64,000 nucleotides of DNA from an uncultured Lachnospiraceae bacterium (lineage in GTDB: Bacteria > Bacillota > Clostridia > Lachnospirales > Lachnospiraceae), in NCBI GenBank assembly GCA_947626415.1, contig CANQSA010000002.1:1-64000 (forward strand). Direction: 5' to 3'. Under the pieces are notes generated by a model. It searched no databases and had not been told where the DNA came from. It was given only the letters and a program-made list of their open reading frames with translations. Numbering within the stretch: position 1 is the stretch's first letter; each line of letters begins with the position of its first letter. Of the stretch, positions 45,834 through 53,831 are shown piece after piece. The position numbers and the translations under genes are program-made.

Positions 45834-47058
45834 ATGATTCATGGTCTATTTCACTCGGTTTGTTTTGCATATTCAATCGGAATGTTTCTTCTGCAATTGC
45901 AATCTGCTGCCTGATTTGTTCCGCGGTTGGCAAATGTTCCTGAATCTCTTTAATTTTCACATTGTCATAGGTGGCAACGCCCATGGGTGTCGTAATTCCC
46001 TCAAACGCCATCTGTACTTCAGTCCGATCCATATCTTTGCAGATCAGAAGTCCGATTGATGGATTGTCCCCCTCTTTACGAATCAGCTCATTTACTGCAT
46101 TTACATAAAAATTTAATTTACCGGCAAATTCCGGTTCAAACGGTTTTACCTTTAATTCTATAACCACATAACATCTTAAGTAGATATGATAGAAAAGCAG
46201 ATCAATCTTTCTGGTCTTGCCCGAAATGATGATCTCCTTCTGCCTGCCGACAAACGCCCAGCCATCGCCTAATTCAAGCAGAAATCTTGTCATCTGCTTT
46301 TCAATCGCATCCTCCAGCGCAGTCTCATCATATTCCGCAGAGAGACTAAGGAATCCCAGATCATATTTTTCTTTTAACAATTCCTGCGCCAGTTTGCCCT
46401 GCGGAGCCGGAAGCTGTACATTAAAATTTGTAATTGCTGCGCCCATCACATGATATAGATCGGCACGAATACAATTATCCAATGCATTCCGACTCAGACC
46501 TTCTTCGATTGTCCGCTTCATATAAAACAGAGCTTCTTCGATTGTTTTACATTTTTGTACAATCAGTACATGATGTCTCCAGGGAATATAAGCAAAAAAT
46601 GTCGGGAATCGCATTTCTGAACCGACCTGATTCAGTTTTTGCTCTTGAATTTCTGAACCAAGCTGGTTCATTTTTATATTTTCTTTGTTAATATGTGTTT
46701 CAAAATCTTTAATAAGTCCGGCGGTTTCACTTTTTAAAGCGTAAAACGAATACCATTGTTTCATAAACCATAAATTTCGCGCAGAAAAACCACGTGAATC
46801 AGGAAAAGCATTCTGCAGATCAAGGCTCACCTGCTCTACTACACCTTTCCCCCACTTTTCTTCCGCACGCTGAACTACAAGATCTCTGCCAAGCTGCCAG
46901 TTAAAAAGAAGCTGCTCTGAATTAACCTTTACCGCAGCCTTTATTTGTGCGTTTTGAAAACGCTGTTTCACATTATAGATCCACTGAACATAATCCCTGT
47001 CAAGATTCACGTTATGGGAATGTACAATTACACAACTGTCATCCGATTTATTTGACAT
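45832..47058 (-). CDS. DUF1016/YhcG-type PDDEXK nuclease-like protein
   Basis: A 408-residue protein of the YhcG (DUF1016) type. The N-terminal helical domain reads FNWQLGRDLVVQRAEEKWG then FSARNLWFMKQWYSFY. The C-terminal half carries a PDDEXK nuclease-like core: Asp in RKIDLLFYHIYLRC and E-x-K in VVIELKVKPFEPE. The middle contains a near-duplicated segment: IKMNQLGSEIQEQKLNQVGS. These proteins are often found in mobile or defence-related settings, but no restriction or toxin partner is adjacent here. An AGAGGGAG site precedes the ATG. Confidence 0.85.
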   Translation of the reverse strand: MSNKSDDSCVIVHSHNVNLDRDYVQWIYNVKQRFQNAQIKAAVKVNSEQLLFNWQLGRDLVVQRAEEKWGKGVVEQVSLDLQNAFPDSRGFSARNLWFMKQWYSFYALKSETAGLIKDFETHINKENIKMNQLGSEIQEQKLNQVGSEMRFPTFFAYIPWRHHVLIVQKCKTIEEALFYMKRTIEEGLSRNALDNCIRADLYHVMGAAITNFNVQLPAPQGKLAQELLKEKYDLGFLSLSAEYDETALEDAIEKQMTRFLLELGDGWAFVGRQKEIIISGKTRKIDLLFYHIYLRCYVVIELKVKPFEPEFAGKLNFYVNAVNELIRKEGDNPSIGLLICKDMDRTEVQMAFEGITTPMGVATYDNVKIKEIQEHLPTAEQIRQQIAIAEETFRLNMQNKPSEIDHES

Positions 47059-47101
47059 TTTCGTATATCTCCCTCTTTCCGTTAGCTTATTTAAGCCGCT
47101 T

Positions 47102-47362
47102 TTAAGCCTCTACTACGAGATACCGCCCATCCGGCAGGGGAAACACCTCCAGGGATTCCGCGATCTCCTGATCGGTCATATCCGCCGCGTCCATCCCCAT
47201 TTCTTCCCAGTAGTCCCGAATCTCCGCAAGGCTTCCGAACACCTGCGCCATACAGTCTTCCAGAAATTCCATGGCTTCCTCCGCCGTTTCCGCAACCGGA
47301 TACGGCACCAGCTTCTCCTGATCTCTTAAAAAGGTTTCCGCACACATCAAATCCAATTCCAT
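47102..47362 (-). CDS. small acidic hypothetical protein
   Basis: An 86-residue acidic protein (FLEDCMAQVFGSLAEIRDYW, ESLEVFPLPDGRYLVVEA) that I do not recognise. I start at MELDLM because AAGGTAGG lies 6 bases upstream; an ATG six codons earlier has no site. The gene overlaps nothing but begins 7 bp after the HAD phosphatase stop, so it is the third gene of the HAD operon. Confidence 0.65.
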   Translation of the reverse strand: MELDLMCAETFLRDQEKLVPYPVAETAEEAMEFLEDCMAQVFGSLAEIRDYWEEMGMDAADMTDQEIAESLEVFPLPDGRYLVVEA

Positions 47363-47369
47363 CTGAATC

Positions 47370-48155
47370 CTACCTTTCATTCATATACAGAACATCCTGC
47401 AGAATCGACGCGACGTCCTGTGTCACATAACGCGCCTGCGTCCGTATGTTACTGTCCGCATGCAGCATGGCGTAGCTGAAATAGCCCTGTTCAAACATAT
47501 CCAGGTCATTAAAATTATCACCGAATACCATCGTATCTTCATAGGAAATATCGAACTGCTGCCGTATCCTGCGCAGGGCGGCTCCTTTCCCCGCTGTCCG
47601 GCTGTTAAAATCCAGCCAGCGGCTGCCGGACACCGCTGTCCGCAGTCTGTTCTCCCATTTGGCAGTCAGCACATCCGCATACGGCTCAATCCCGTCCTCA
47701 CAATAAGCCGAAATCTTTAAAAACGCCTCCTCGACCTGGTCCGGGTGTTCGATCAGCGTACAGTGATTCCCGACAACTTCTTCCATATACTGGTAAAACC
47801 GCATTCTCTTCGGGAAAATATAAGACGTAGTCTTTCCCGACAGCAGGACCTCGCAGCCGTCCTGCTCCCAGACATCCGCCATCAGCTCCATTCCCATCTC
47901 CCGCAGAATCGGCTGTTTGAACAAGACCTTATTCTGATAGACCACCAATGCGCCGTTTTCGCAGATATACAGGATATCCTGCTTCAGATCCCGAAACAGA
48001 CGTTTCAAATTCGGATACTGCCTGCCGCTGGCAGCCGCAAAGAGAATGCCCGCATCCTGGATCGCATTGGCCCGATCTATAAAATCCCGCGGCAGCTCCT
48101 TCTGCCCTTCCGCGAGCAGCGTGCCGTCCACATCACTGACAATCAGTCTTATCAT
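47370..48155 (-). CDS. Cof-type HAD phosphatase
   Basis: A 261-residue HAD hydrolase of the Cof/YbiV subfamily (class IIB cap). Motif I is SDVDGTLL, motif II is AAASGRQY, the conserved Lys region is AGKGAALR and motif IV is VFGDNFNDLDMF. Such enzymes dephosphorylate sugar phosphates or flavin and pyridoxal cofactors. It overlaps the preceding HAD gene by 4 bp (ATGA), so both are coupled. Confidence 0.9.
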   Translation of the reverse strand: MIRLIVSDVDGTLLAEGQKELPRDFIDRANAIQDAGILFAAASGRQYPNLKRLFRDLKQDILYICENGALVVYQNKVLFKQPILREMGMELMADVWEQDGCEVLLSGKTTSYIFPKRMRFYQYMEEVVGNHCTLIEHPDQVEEAFLKISAYCEDGIEPYADVLTAKWENRLRTAVSGSRWLDFNSRTAGKGAALRRIRQQFDISYEDTMVFGDNFNDLDMFEQGYFSYAMLHADSNIRTQARYVTQDVASILQDVLYMNER

Positions 48156-48811
48156 ACGCAGTCTCCTATTTCCAATAGTTCTTCCGGACGCTCAATGATC
48201 CGATCCGCTCCGTACTGCGCAAGCTCCGCGCGGTCCCGGAATCCCCAGAGTACGCCCACCGTAAAAATCCCGGCTCCGGTTCCGGTCTTCATATCCGTAG
48301 AGGTATCGCCCACATAGACACATTCCTCCGGCCGCAGTCCCAGCGAAGATAGGATCCGATCCACGCCCTCCCGGCTGGGTTTCTTCTGATAGTCCGGTCT
48401 GGCGCCCAGCACTGCGTCAAAAAATGCTTTCCCGAAAATCTCATAGATCATCCGCTTCACATTTTCATCCGCCTTGTTGGAAAATACCGCCAGTCTGACG
48501 CCCTTCTCTTTCAAAGTCTCCAGGGTTTTCCGCATACCGGGGAACGGTCTGACATGATACATACACCCGTCCCGGAACAATTCCCGGTATCTGGCCAGCA
48601 CAGCGGGAAACTCCTCCATCGTCTGCGCGCCGGCCGCCCGCATTGCCCGGGCGATCAGCTCCTCCTGTCCGTCTCCGGCGAAATAGCGGTACTGCCCGAT
48701 CTCATTGGGCGGATATCCGAATTCTGCTAAGACGCGGTTGGCATTCACCGCGATCGATTCGATTGTATCCAACAGCGTTCCGTCTAAATCAAAAATAAAT
48801 CCTCGTTTCAT
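48152..48811 (-). CDS. phosphoglycolate-phosphatase-like HAD
   Basis: A 219-residue class I HAD hydrolase of the Gph/PpaX type. Motif I FDLDGTLLDT, motif II LAVFSNK, Lys in YQKKPSREG and motif IV VYVGDTSTDMKTG are complete, with a helical cap between I and II. A promoter -10 lies only about 9 bases before its ATG and no ribosome binding site is visible, so the message may be leaderless. It leads the HAD-HAD-small protein operon. Confidence 0.9.
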   Translation of the reverse strand: MKRGFIFDLDGTLLDTIESIAVNANRVLAEFGYPPNEIGQYRYFAGDGQEELIARAMRAAGAQTMEEFPAVLARYRELFRDGCMYHVRPFPGMRKTLETLKEKGVRLAVFSNKADENVKRMIYEIFGKAFFDAVLGARPDYQKKPSREGVDRILSSLGLRPEECVYVGDTSTDMKTGTGAGIFTVGVLWGFRDRAELAQYGADRIIERPEELLEIGDCV

Positions 48812-48820
48812 AATACGGTC

Positions 48821-48849
48821 ATTTTATCACAGTTTTACAAAAAACACAA
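48821..48849 (-). promoter_or_regulatory. HAD operon promoter
   Basis: TTGTGT, a 17-base spacer and TAAAAT on the minus strand. The -10 ends 9 bases before the ATG at 48811, which leaves almost no leader. Confidence 0.55.
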
Positions 48850-48857
48850 TTCGCGTA

Positions 48858-48886
48858 TTTACATTTTCCCCAAAATTCGCTATGCT
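48858..48886 (+). promoter_or_regulatory. AraC regulator promoter
   Basis: TTTACA, a 17-base spacer and TATGCT on the plus strand, 37 bases before the ATG at 48924. It is back to back with the HAD operon promoter. Confidence 0.65.
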
Positions 48887-48923
48887 AGAAAAAAGAGCTT
48901 ACGCAGGCAGAAGGAGGCGTCTT

Positions 48924-49775
48924 ATGAATACCCCGGAAGAACTGATCTGCAGTCTGGACAGCCCCGGCTTTCATCCCAAGCTGATCTATGCATTTAAGGC
49001 CACGCTGGACGGCAAAGGGAATATCCATTCCCACTCCCACACACAGCTGATGTACATTTATTCCGGTTCCGGAATCTACTATATTGACGGCAATTCCTAT
49101 GCGGTAGAAGCAGGCGACGCAATCGTGATCAACCCGGACTTAGAACATGGAAACGTACTCTGCGGCAACGACGATACGTTTACCAGTGTGATTCTGGGCT
49201 TTGATCTGTGTCTGTCCGATCCGGCCATGAACCATTTTACACTGCCGGACAACAACCCGATCATCCGAACCACCGCGGCTTTTCGCGCCACGCTGATGAA
49301 AGAAACCAATACGATCCTCTACGAGCACAATAACCGGCTGCCTGGCAAGTGCGCCGTCATCGACGCTTGTCTGACGCAGATTGTCATCGCTCTGTATCGG
49401 GAGATCTATCGAAGCGAGCAGCCGCTCGTTCCTTACGGATTTGAACATTACGACCGGAAACATCTGGTCTCCCAGATCCAGAACTATCTGCTCACTCATT
49501 ATGACGAGAAGATCACACTGGACGAACTGGCGCAGATCATGTATCTGAGCCCTGTATACATATCCAAGATCTTTAAGGAAGTTACCGGCGAAGCGCCCAT
49601 CAATTACCTGATCAAGATCCGGCTGGAAAAAGCCAAAGAGCTGCTGACTCCCGACAATGCCAACAGCATTAAAGAGATTGCCAGACAGGTGGGCTATGAA
49701 GACGTGTACCATTTCAGTAAACTGTTTAAAAAATACTACGGCACTTCGCCGTTAAACTATAAGAAGCAGGCTTAA
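48924..49775 (+). CDS. AraC-family regulator with cupin domain
   Basis: A 283-residue regulator. The N-terminal cupin (about 25-110; HSHSHTQLMYIYSGSGIYYI, INPDLEHGN) probably binds a sugar-like effector. The C-terminal domain has two helix-turn-helix units (LDELAQIMYLSPVYISKIFK and SIKEIARQVGYEDVYHFSKL). The start follows AAGGAGG; the longer open frame upstream has no site. It is divergent from the HAD phosphatases and may regulate them, which is a guess from position. Confidence 0.92.
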   Translation: MNTPEELICSLDSPGFHPKLIYAFKATLDGKGNIHSHSHTQLMYIYSGSGIYYIDGNSYAVEAGDAIVINPDLEHGNVLCGNDDTFTSVILGFDLCLSDPAMNHFTLPDNNPIIRTTAAFRATLMKETNTILYEHNNRLPGKCAVIDACLTQIVIALYREIYRSEQPLVPYGFEHYDRKHLVSQIQNYLLTHYDEKITLDELAQIMYLSPVYISKIFKEVTGEAPINYLIKIRLEKAKELLTPDNANSIKEIARQVGYEDVYHFSKLFKKYYGTSPLNYKKQA

Positions 49776-49777
49776 CA

Positions 49778-50476
49778 TCAATGCTTGATCAAATCGTCTG
49801 TCGCATCGCCCGATCCGCTGATGGGAATCGCCTCTCCCAGATATTTCGGTTCGGCTCTCCGGAATACGCTCCAGAGATCCTTGATCCGCGCCGCCGCTTC
49901 CCGGATATCCCGCATAGCCTGACCGCCGTAGCGAATCTCCTCCGCGCAGACGCCATAAGCGTCGATTCCCAGTTCATTGGCAATATACAGTGCGCGCGGC
50001 ATATGGTAGCGCTGTGTTACGATCACCATTTTCTGCACCTGAAATACCTCTTTTGCCCGGTACATGGAATCATAGGTAGAAAAGCCAGCGTGATCCATAA
50101 AAATGCAGTCTTTCGGAACGCCCGCGTCCGACGCATACCGCTTCATCACGTTGACTTCGTCATATTCTTCCTGCCCGTGATCCCCGGTCATCAGCAGACG
50201 GTCCGATATCCCGTTTTGATACAATTCAATTCCCCGGTTCAGACGGTCTTCCAGCATATGACAGGGTCTGCCGTCCGCATAGACCAGAGCGCCCAGCACC
50301 ATAATGCAGTCCGCCTCTATCCCGTCACACTCCGCCGCCGTCAGAATCCGATCCTGATATTTCTGCTTTATATAAAGATTTCCGCCCACGCAGAAAAGCA
50401 TCAGCGCCGCGGCAATCCCAACTGTGATCCAGATCATTTTCGTCCAAACTTTCTTCCTTTTCCGCTTCATTTCCAT
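49778..50476 (-). CDS. SanA/YdcF-family membrane-anchored protein
   Basis: A protein of up to 232 residues. A basic start (MEMKRKRKKVWTK) precedes one membrane helix (about 14-33), then an extracytoplasmic DUF218-type domain with ADCIMVLGALVYADGRP, LEDRLNRGIELY, LLMTGDHGQEEYDE and QRYHMPRALYIANELG. Members affect envelope permeability (SanA) but their reaction is unknown. A -10 box stands only 4 bases before the first ATG and no ribosome site is visible. The gene may be leaderless or start at Met14 (MIWITVG), though that would remove the basic tip. It is convergent with the AraC gene, 2 bp apart. Confidence 0.85.
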   Translation of the reverse strand: MEMKRKRKKVWTKMIWITVGIAAALMLFCVGGNLYIKQKYQDRILTAAECDGIEADCIMVLGALVYADGRPCHMLEDRLNRGIELYQNGISDRLLMTGDHGQEEYDEVNVMKRYASDAGVPKDCIFMDHAGFSTYDSMYRAKEVFQVQKMVIVTQRYHMPRALYIANELGIDAYGVCAEEIRYGGQAMRDIREAAARIKDLWSVFRRAEPKYLGEAIPISGSGDATDDLIKH

Positions 50477-50480
50477 TTCT

Positions 50481-50489
50481 ATTATAACA
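50481..50489 (-). promoter_or_regulatory. extended -10 before SanA-like gene
   Basis: TGTTATAAT on the minus strand, 5-13 bases before the first ATG, with no recognisable -35. The predicted transcript would begin at or next to the start codon. Confidence 0.5.
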
Positions 50490-50551
50490 CGGTCAGCATC
50501 CGCATATTCTTCATTTCCAAACAGGAATCCGACAGCAGAACCGCCCAGCCG

Positions 50552-50848
50552 TCAAGCCTGCATTTCTTCCAGTTCCGCCATGAACAATTCATAAAAATCG
50601 TCTTCCCCTGCCAGCTTGGGAGAATTCTCTCCGCCGCCGTTCGTACTGCGGCGCATAGCGGCATAAGACTCCTCGCCCGCCGCGATCAGCTCCATCTCAT
50701 AAATCTCATAGCCCAGTTCCCGGCAAGTCCGGCAAAACGCGATAAACGGCTCTTTCTCCGTTCTCACAGCCAACAGCTTCTCACGAAGTTCCGCATCCCG
50801 CATGGCGTCCTTCCGCAGATTCTCCAAAATCGTCAATACATCCCGCAT
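50552..50848 (-). CDS. small Nif11-like hypothetical protein
   Basis: A 98-residue acidic protein. The first 60 residues (LREKLLAVRTEKEPFIAFCR, ELGYEIYEMELIAAGE) resemble the Nif11-type helix pair used as leader sequences in some ribosomal peptides. The C-terminal part has an NGGGENSPK stretch and then an acidic helix. There are only two cysteines and no maturation enzyme nearby, so a natural-product precursor is not supported. GGGAGGTG precedes the ATG. The Nif11 link is tentative. Confidence 0.6.
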   Translation of the reverse strand: MRDVLTILENLRKDAMRDAELREKLLAVRTEKEPFIAFCRTCRELGYEIYEMELIAAGEESYAAMRRSTNGGGENSPKLAGEDDFYELFMAELEEMQA

Positions 50849-50882
50849 TGTTTACACCTCCCGATTTTCCGTTCCAGTGAGG

Positions 50883-50920
50883 AAAAAGTGACCGCAACCT
50901 TATCGGTCCGCGGCCACTTT
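50883..50920 (-). terminator. terminator after pnp
   Basis: AAAGTGGCCGC pairs with GCGGTCACTTT around a 14-base loop (one wobble) and is followed by TTTTTCC on the minus strand. Confidence 0.85.
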
Positions 50921-50933
50921 GCCCTTCCAGTCT

Positions 50934-53018
50934 CTATTTGTAGTCCTTAATACTGAAACTCATTCTTCCCATCTTGTCTTTTCCTAAGCAGACTACTTTC
51001 ACCTTGTCGCCCAGCGTCAGCACATCCTCTACCCGATTGATCCGCTCCTTCGCGATCTTGGAAATGTGCACCATACCCTCTTTGCCGGGCGCAAACTCGA
51101 TGAATGCGCCGAATTCTTTAATGGAAACGACCTTGCCTTCCAGCTTCTGGCCCTCTTCAAAGTCCGTGCAGATGATCTGAATCATCTTGATCGCTTCATT
51201 CATCTGCTCCTGATCGGTGCCGCATACGGAAACAGCACCGTCATCGTCAATATCGATCTTCACACCGGTACGGTCAATGATCTCATTAATCGTCTTGCCG
51301 CGCTGTCCGATTACATCGCCGATCTTCTCCGGATCAATCTGAATCTGAATGATCTTCGGCGCATACTTGCCGACTTCCGGTCTGGGTTCTGCAATCACCG
51401 GTTCCATAACTTCCGTCAAAATATATTCTCTGGCCGCTTTGGTTGCCGCGATCGCTTCTTCCACGATCTGACGGGTCAGACCGTGAATCTTAATATCCAT
51501 CTGGATCGCCGTAATTCCGTCATGGGTTCCGGCTACCTTAAAGTCCATATCGCCGAAGAAATCTTCCAGTCCCTGGATATCCGTCAATACAATGTGATCG
51601 TCATCCGTATCTCCGGTCACCAGACCTGCGGAAATACCGGCTACCGGCTTCTTGATCGGCACGCCTGCCGCCATCAAAGACATCGTAGACGCACAAATAC
51701 TTGCCTGAGAGGTAGAACCGTTGGATTCCATCGTCTCCGATACGGTACGGATCGCATAAGGGAACTCCGCTTCGCTCGGCAGCACCGGAACCAGGGCCCG
51801 CTCTGCCAGCGCGCCGTGCCCGATCTCACGGCGTCCCGGTCCTCTGGAGGGCTTCGTCTCACCTACCGAATAGGACGGGAAATTATAATGGTGCATGTAG
51901 CGCTTGGAGGTAACCGACTCATCCAGTCCGTCCAGTCTCTGCGCGTCGGAAAGCGGCGCCAGCGTCGTAACGGTACAGATCTGTGTCTGTCCCCGGGTAA
52001 ACATCGCGGAACCGTGTGTACGGGGCAGCAGATCGATCTCCGCAGCCAGCGGACGGATCTCCGTAATGGCACGTCCGTCCGGACGCTTGTGATCCTTTAA
52101 GATCATCTTTCTGACAACCTTCTTCTGATACTGATAAACAGCTTCATCCAGCTTTGCCAGCCATTCTTCGTTCTCCGCAAACGCCTCTGCCAGCTTCTCC
52201 GTAATCTCCTTGATATTCGCTTCTCTTACCTGCTTTTCATCCGTGAATACTGCGACTTCCATCTCTTCCGGCGTCACAATCTCCTTCATGGCCGCAAACA
52301 TCTCTTCCGGTACGGCAAAACTCTCATACGCATGCTTGGGCTTTCCAACCTCGGCAACGATCTGATTGATAAACGCGATCACTTCCTGGTTCACTGCATG
52401 CGCGGCGTAGATCGCCTCGATCATCTTGTCCTCCGGCACTTCATTCGCGCCGGCCTCGATCATAATGACCTTCTCTGCGGTAGAAGCCACGGTCAGCTGC
52501 AGATCGGAAACCGCCTTCTGCTCCGCATTGGGATTAAATACAAATTCACCGTCGATCAGGCCGACCTGCGTCGTTGCGCAGGGGCCGTCAAACGGGATAT
52601 CGGAAATTGCCGTAGCAATGGCGGAACCCAGCATTGCAGTCAGTTCCGGAGAACAATCCGGATCAACAGACATAACCAGGTTATTTAACGTAACGTCATT
52701 GCGGTAATCCTTCGGGAATAACGGACGCATGGGCCGGTCGATCACACGGGAAGTCAGGATCGCATTCTCGGACGCCTTTCCTTCTCTCTTGTTAAATCCG
52801 CCCGGAATCTTGCCGACTGCGTACATCTTCTCTTCATATTCAACGCTTAACGGGAAGAAATCGATTCCTTCCCTGGGCTTGTCCGATGCCGTTGCCGTTG
52901 ATAATACAACCGTATCGCCATAGTGCATGAAAGCGGCGCCATTTGCCTGCTTCGCAACTCTTCCCACATCAACTGTCAGGGTTCTGCCTGCCAGTTCCAT
53001 ACTGAAACTCTTATACAT
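50934..53018 (-). CDS. pnp: polyribonucleotide nucleotidyltransferase
   Basis: A 694-residue PNPase, the phosphorolytic 3'-5' exonuclease of the RNA degradosome. Two RNase PH-like domains (first starting SMELAGRTLTVDVGRVAKQA; second from DGRAITEIRPLAAEIDLLPR with TRGQTQI) flank a helical linker. A KH domain (DVIGQRGKTINEIIDRTG) and an S1 domain (GKVVSIKEFGAFIEFAPGKE) follow at the C-terminus. The start at MYKSFSME follows AAGGAGG. A small perfect hairpin sits directly before that site. It is paired with rpsO upstream, the common rpsO-pnp order. Confidence 0.97.
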   Translation of the reverse strand: MYKSFSMELAGRTLTVDVGRVAKQANGAAFMHYGDTVVLSTATASDKPREGIDFFPLSVEYEEKMYAVGKIPGGFNKREGKASENAILTSRVIDRPMRPLFPKDYRNDVTLNNLVMSVDPDCSPELTAMLGSAIATAISDIPFDGPCATTQVGLIDGEFVFNPNAEQKAVSDLQLTVASTAEKVIMIEAGANEVPEDKMIEAIYAAHAVNQEVIAFINQIVAEVGKPKHAYESFAVPEEMFAAMKEIVTPEEMEVAVFTDEKQVREANIKEITEKLAEAFAENEEWLAKLDEAVYQYQKKVVRKMILKDHKRPDGRAITEIRPLAAEIDLLPRTHGSAMFTRGQTQICTVTTLAPLSDAQRLDGLDESVTSKRYMHHYNFPSYSVGETKPSRGPGRREIGHGALAERALVPVLPSEAEFPYAIRTVSETMESNGSTSQASICASTMSLMAAGVPIKKPVAGISAGLVTGDTDDDHIVLTDIQGLEDFFGDMDFKVAGTHDGITAIQMDIKIHGLTRQIVEEAIAATKAAREYILTEVMEPVIAEPRPEVGKYAPKIIQIQIDPEKIGDVIGQRGKTINEIIDRTGVKIDIDDDGAVSVCGTDQEQMNEAIKMIQIICTDFEEGQKLEGKVVSIKEFGAFIEFAPGKEGMVHISKIAKERINRVEDVLTLGDKVKVVCLGKDKMGRMSFSIKDYK

Positions 53019-53037
53019 AAATTCCTCCTTATGTCCG

Positions 53038-53052
53038 GTCACGTTCCGTGAC
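53038..53052 (-). promoter_or_regulatory. hairpin at pnp ribosome binding site
   Basis: GTCACG and CGTGAC form a perfect 6-bp stem with a 3-base loop ending about 9 bases before the AAGGAGG site. PNPase genes in other bacteria are autoregulated through leader hairpins; a similar role is only inferred. Confidence 0.4.
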
Positions 53053-53142
53053 GATATTCGACGGGCGCAGAGGTATCGAAACAACTAAAAAATATACGCG
53101 CCGCTCCGGGTGCATATCCTTTTTAGTGGCCTCGATTCCATC

Positions 53143-53181
53143 AAAAAGCCCACCAACGATATAGTATATCACAGGTGGGCT
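53143..53181 (-). terminator. terminator between rpsO and pnp
   Basis: AGCCCACC pairs with GGTGGGCT around a 19-base loop and is followed by TTTTTGA on the minus strand, so pnp probably also needs its own promoter. Confidence 0.85.
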
Positions 53182-53200
53182 CTGTTTCGCAAGTACTTTA

Positions 53201-53467
53201 TTATTTTCTGATACCTAAACGCTCAATCAGGGAACGATAGCCTTCCAGATCCGTCTTCTTTAAATAGTCCAGCAGACCACGTCTCTGTCCTACCATCTTC
53301 AATAAGCCGCGTCTGGAATGATGATCCTTCTGGTGCGTCTTCAAATGCTCTGTCAGCTCCTGGATCCGGGCCGTCAGAATCGCGATCTGCACTTCCGGTG
53401 AACCGGTATCTTCCGGTGTTCTGCCGTAAGCCTTGATGATCTCGGTCTTCTTTTCCTTTGAAATCAT
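53201..53467 (-). CDS. rpsO: 30S ribosomal protein S15
   Basis: An 88-residue helical protein: [40 protein letters not shown] and [20 protein letters not shown]. It binds 16S rRNA early in assembly and often represses its own mRNA. It has its own promoter, a leader of about 80 nt, and a terminator before pnp. Confidence 0.98.
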   Translation of the reverse strand: MISKEKKTEIIKAYGRTPEDTGSPEVQIAILTARIQELTEHLKTHQKDHHSRRGLLKMVGQRRGLLDYLKKTDLEGYRSLIERLGIRK

Positions 53468-53552
53468 GATAGTGTCCTCCTTCTTTTGATTATACCCGCT
53501 ACGAAGATATGGTCGGAGTGTCCGAAATCTGCGTAAGGGAAATTACCGTGGT

Positions 53553-53581
53553 AGTATAGCATACCTGCACCGGTTTGTCTA
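53553..53581 (-). promoter_or_regulatory. rpsO promoter
   Basis: TAGACA, a 17-base spacer and TATACT on the minus strand; a transcript start near 53546 is predicted. Confidence 0.65.
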
Positions 53582-53831
53582 GTGCCATTTCAGCAAAAAA
53601 TCAGGTTTTCCGGCATTTGTCGAACCGTAAAAATTTATGTCATTTGTCAAAAAAGTCTTCTTTTTCGTAATGTGGATAACTTCAAAATCGACCGCAAAAA
53701 AAATGTGGATAAGGGTGATAACTCTGAGCATAACTGGATTTTTCCAGTGTTTTTCTAGGTTTTTTCACCAATTTCACAGAGGAAAACTCCCAAAAATGGT
53801 GAAAACCCGACAGCATGAATTGTATTTTTTT
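53582..53831. other. AT-rich spacer with DnaA boxes
   Basis: Together with the rpsO leader this makes a gap of more than 300 bases without a gene. It is rich in A/T runs and holds two perfect DnaA-box 9-mers. An open frame on the plus strand that runs into the next gene has no ribosome site and is treated as spurious. Confidence 0.55.
53671..53712 (+). promoter_or_regulatory. pair of perfect DnaA boxes
   Basis: TGTGGATAA occurs at 53671-53679 and 53704-53712, same orientation, 33 bp apart start to start. It is the exact complement of the DnaA consensus TTATCCACA. Nearby near-matches (GGTGATAAC, GCATAACTG) are weaker. Confidence 0.6.

Noticed and set aside
45832-47058. Restriction-modification or defence island
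   Set aside because: The nuclease-like gene stands alone; flanking genes are metal transport and HAD phosphatases.
50552-50848. Ribosomal-peptide natural-product cluster
   Set aside because: Only a weak Nif11-like leader resemblance; no modification enzyme, protease or dedicated exporter is adjacent.
51066-52100. Open frame of 344 codons antisense to pnp
   Set aside because: pnp is fully conserved on the other strand. The antisense frame has no ribosome site or recognisable domain.
53582-53831. Replication origin
   Set aside because: Only two clear DnaA boxes are present and no dnaA, dnaN or recF is nearby. Kept as a regulatory observation only.
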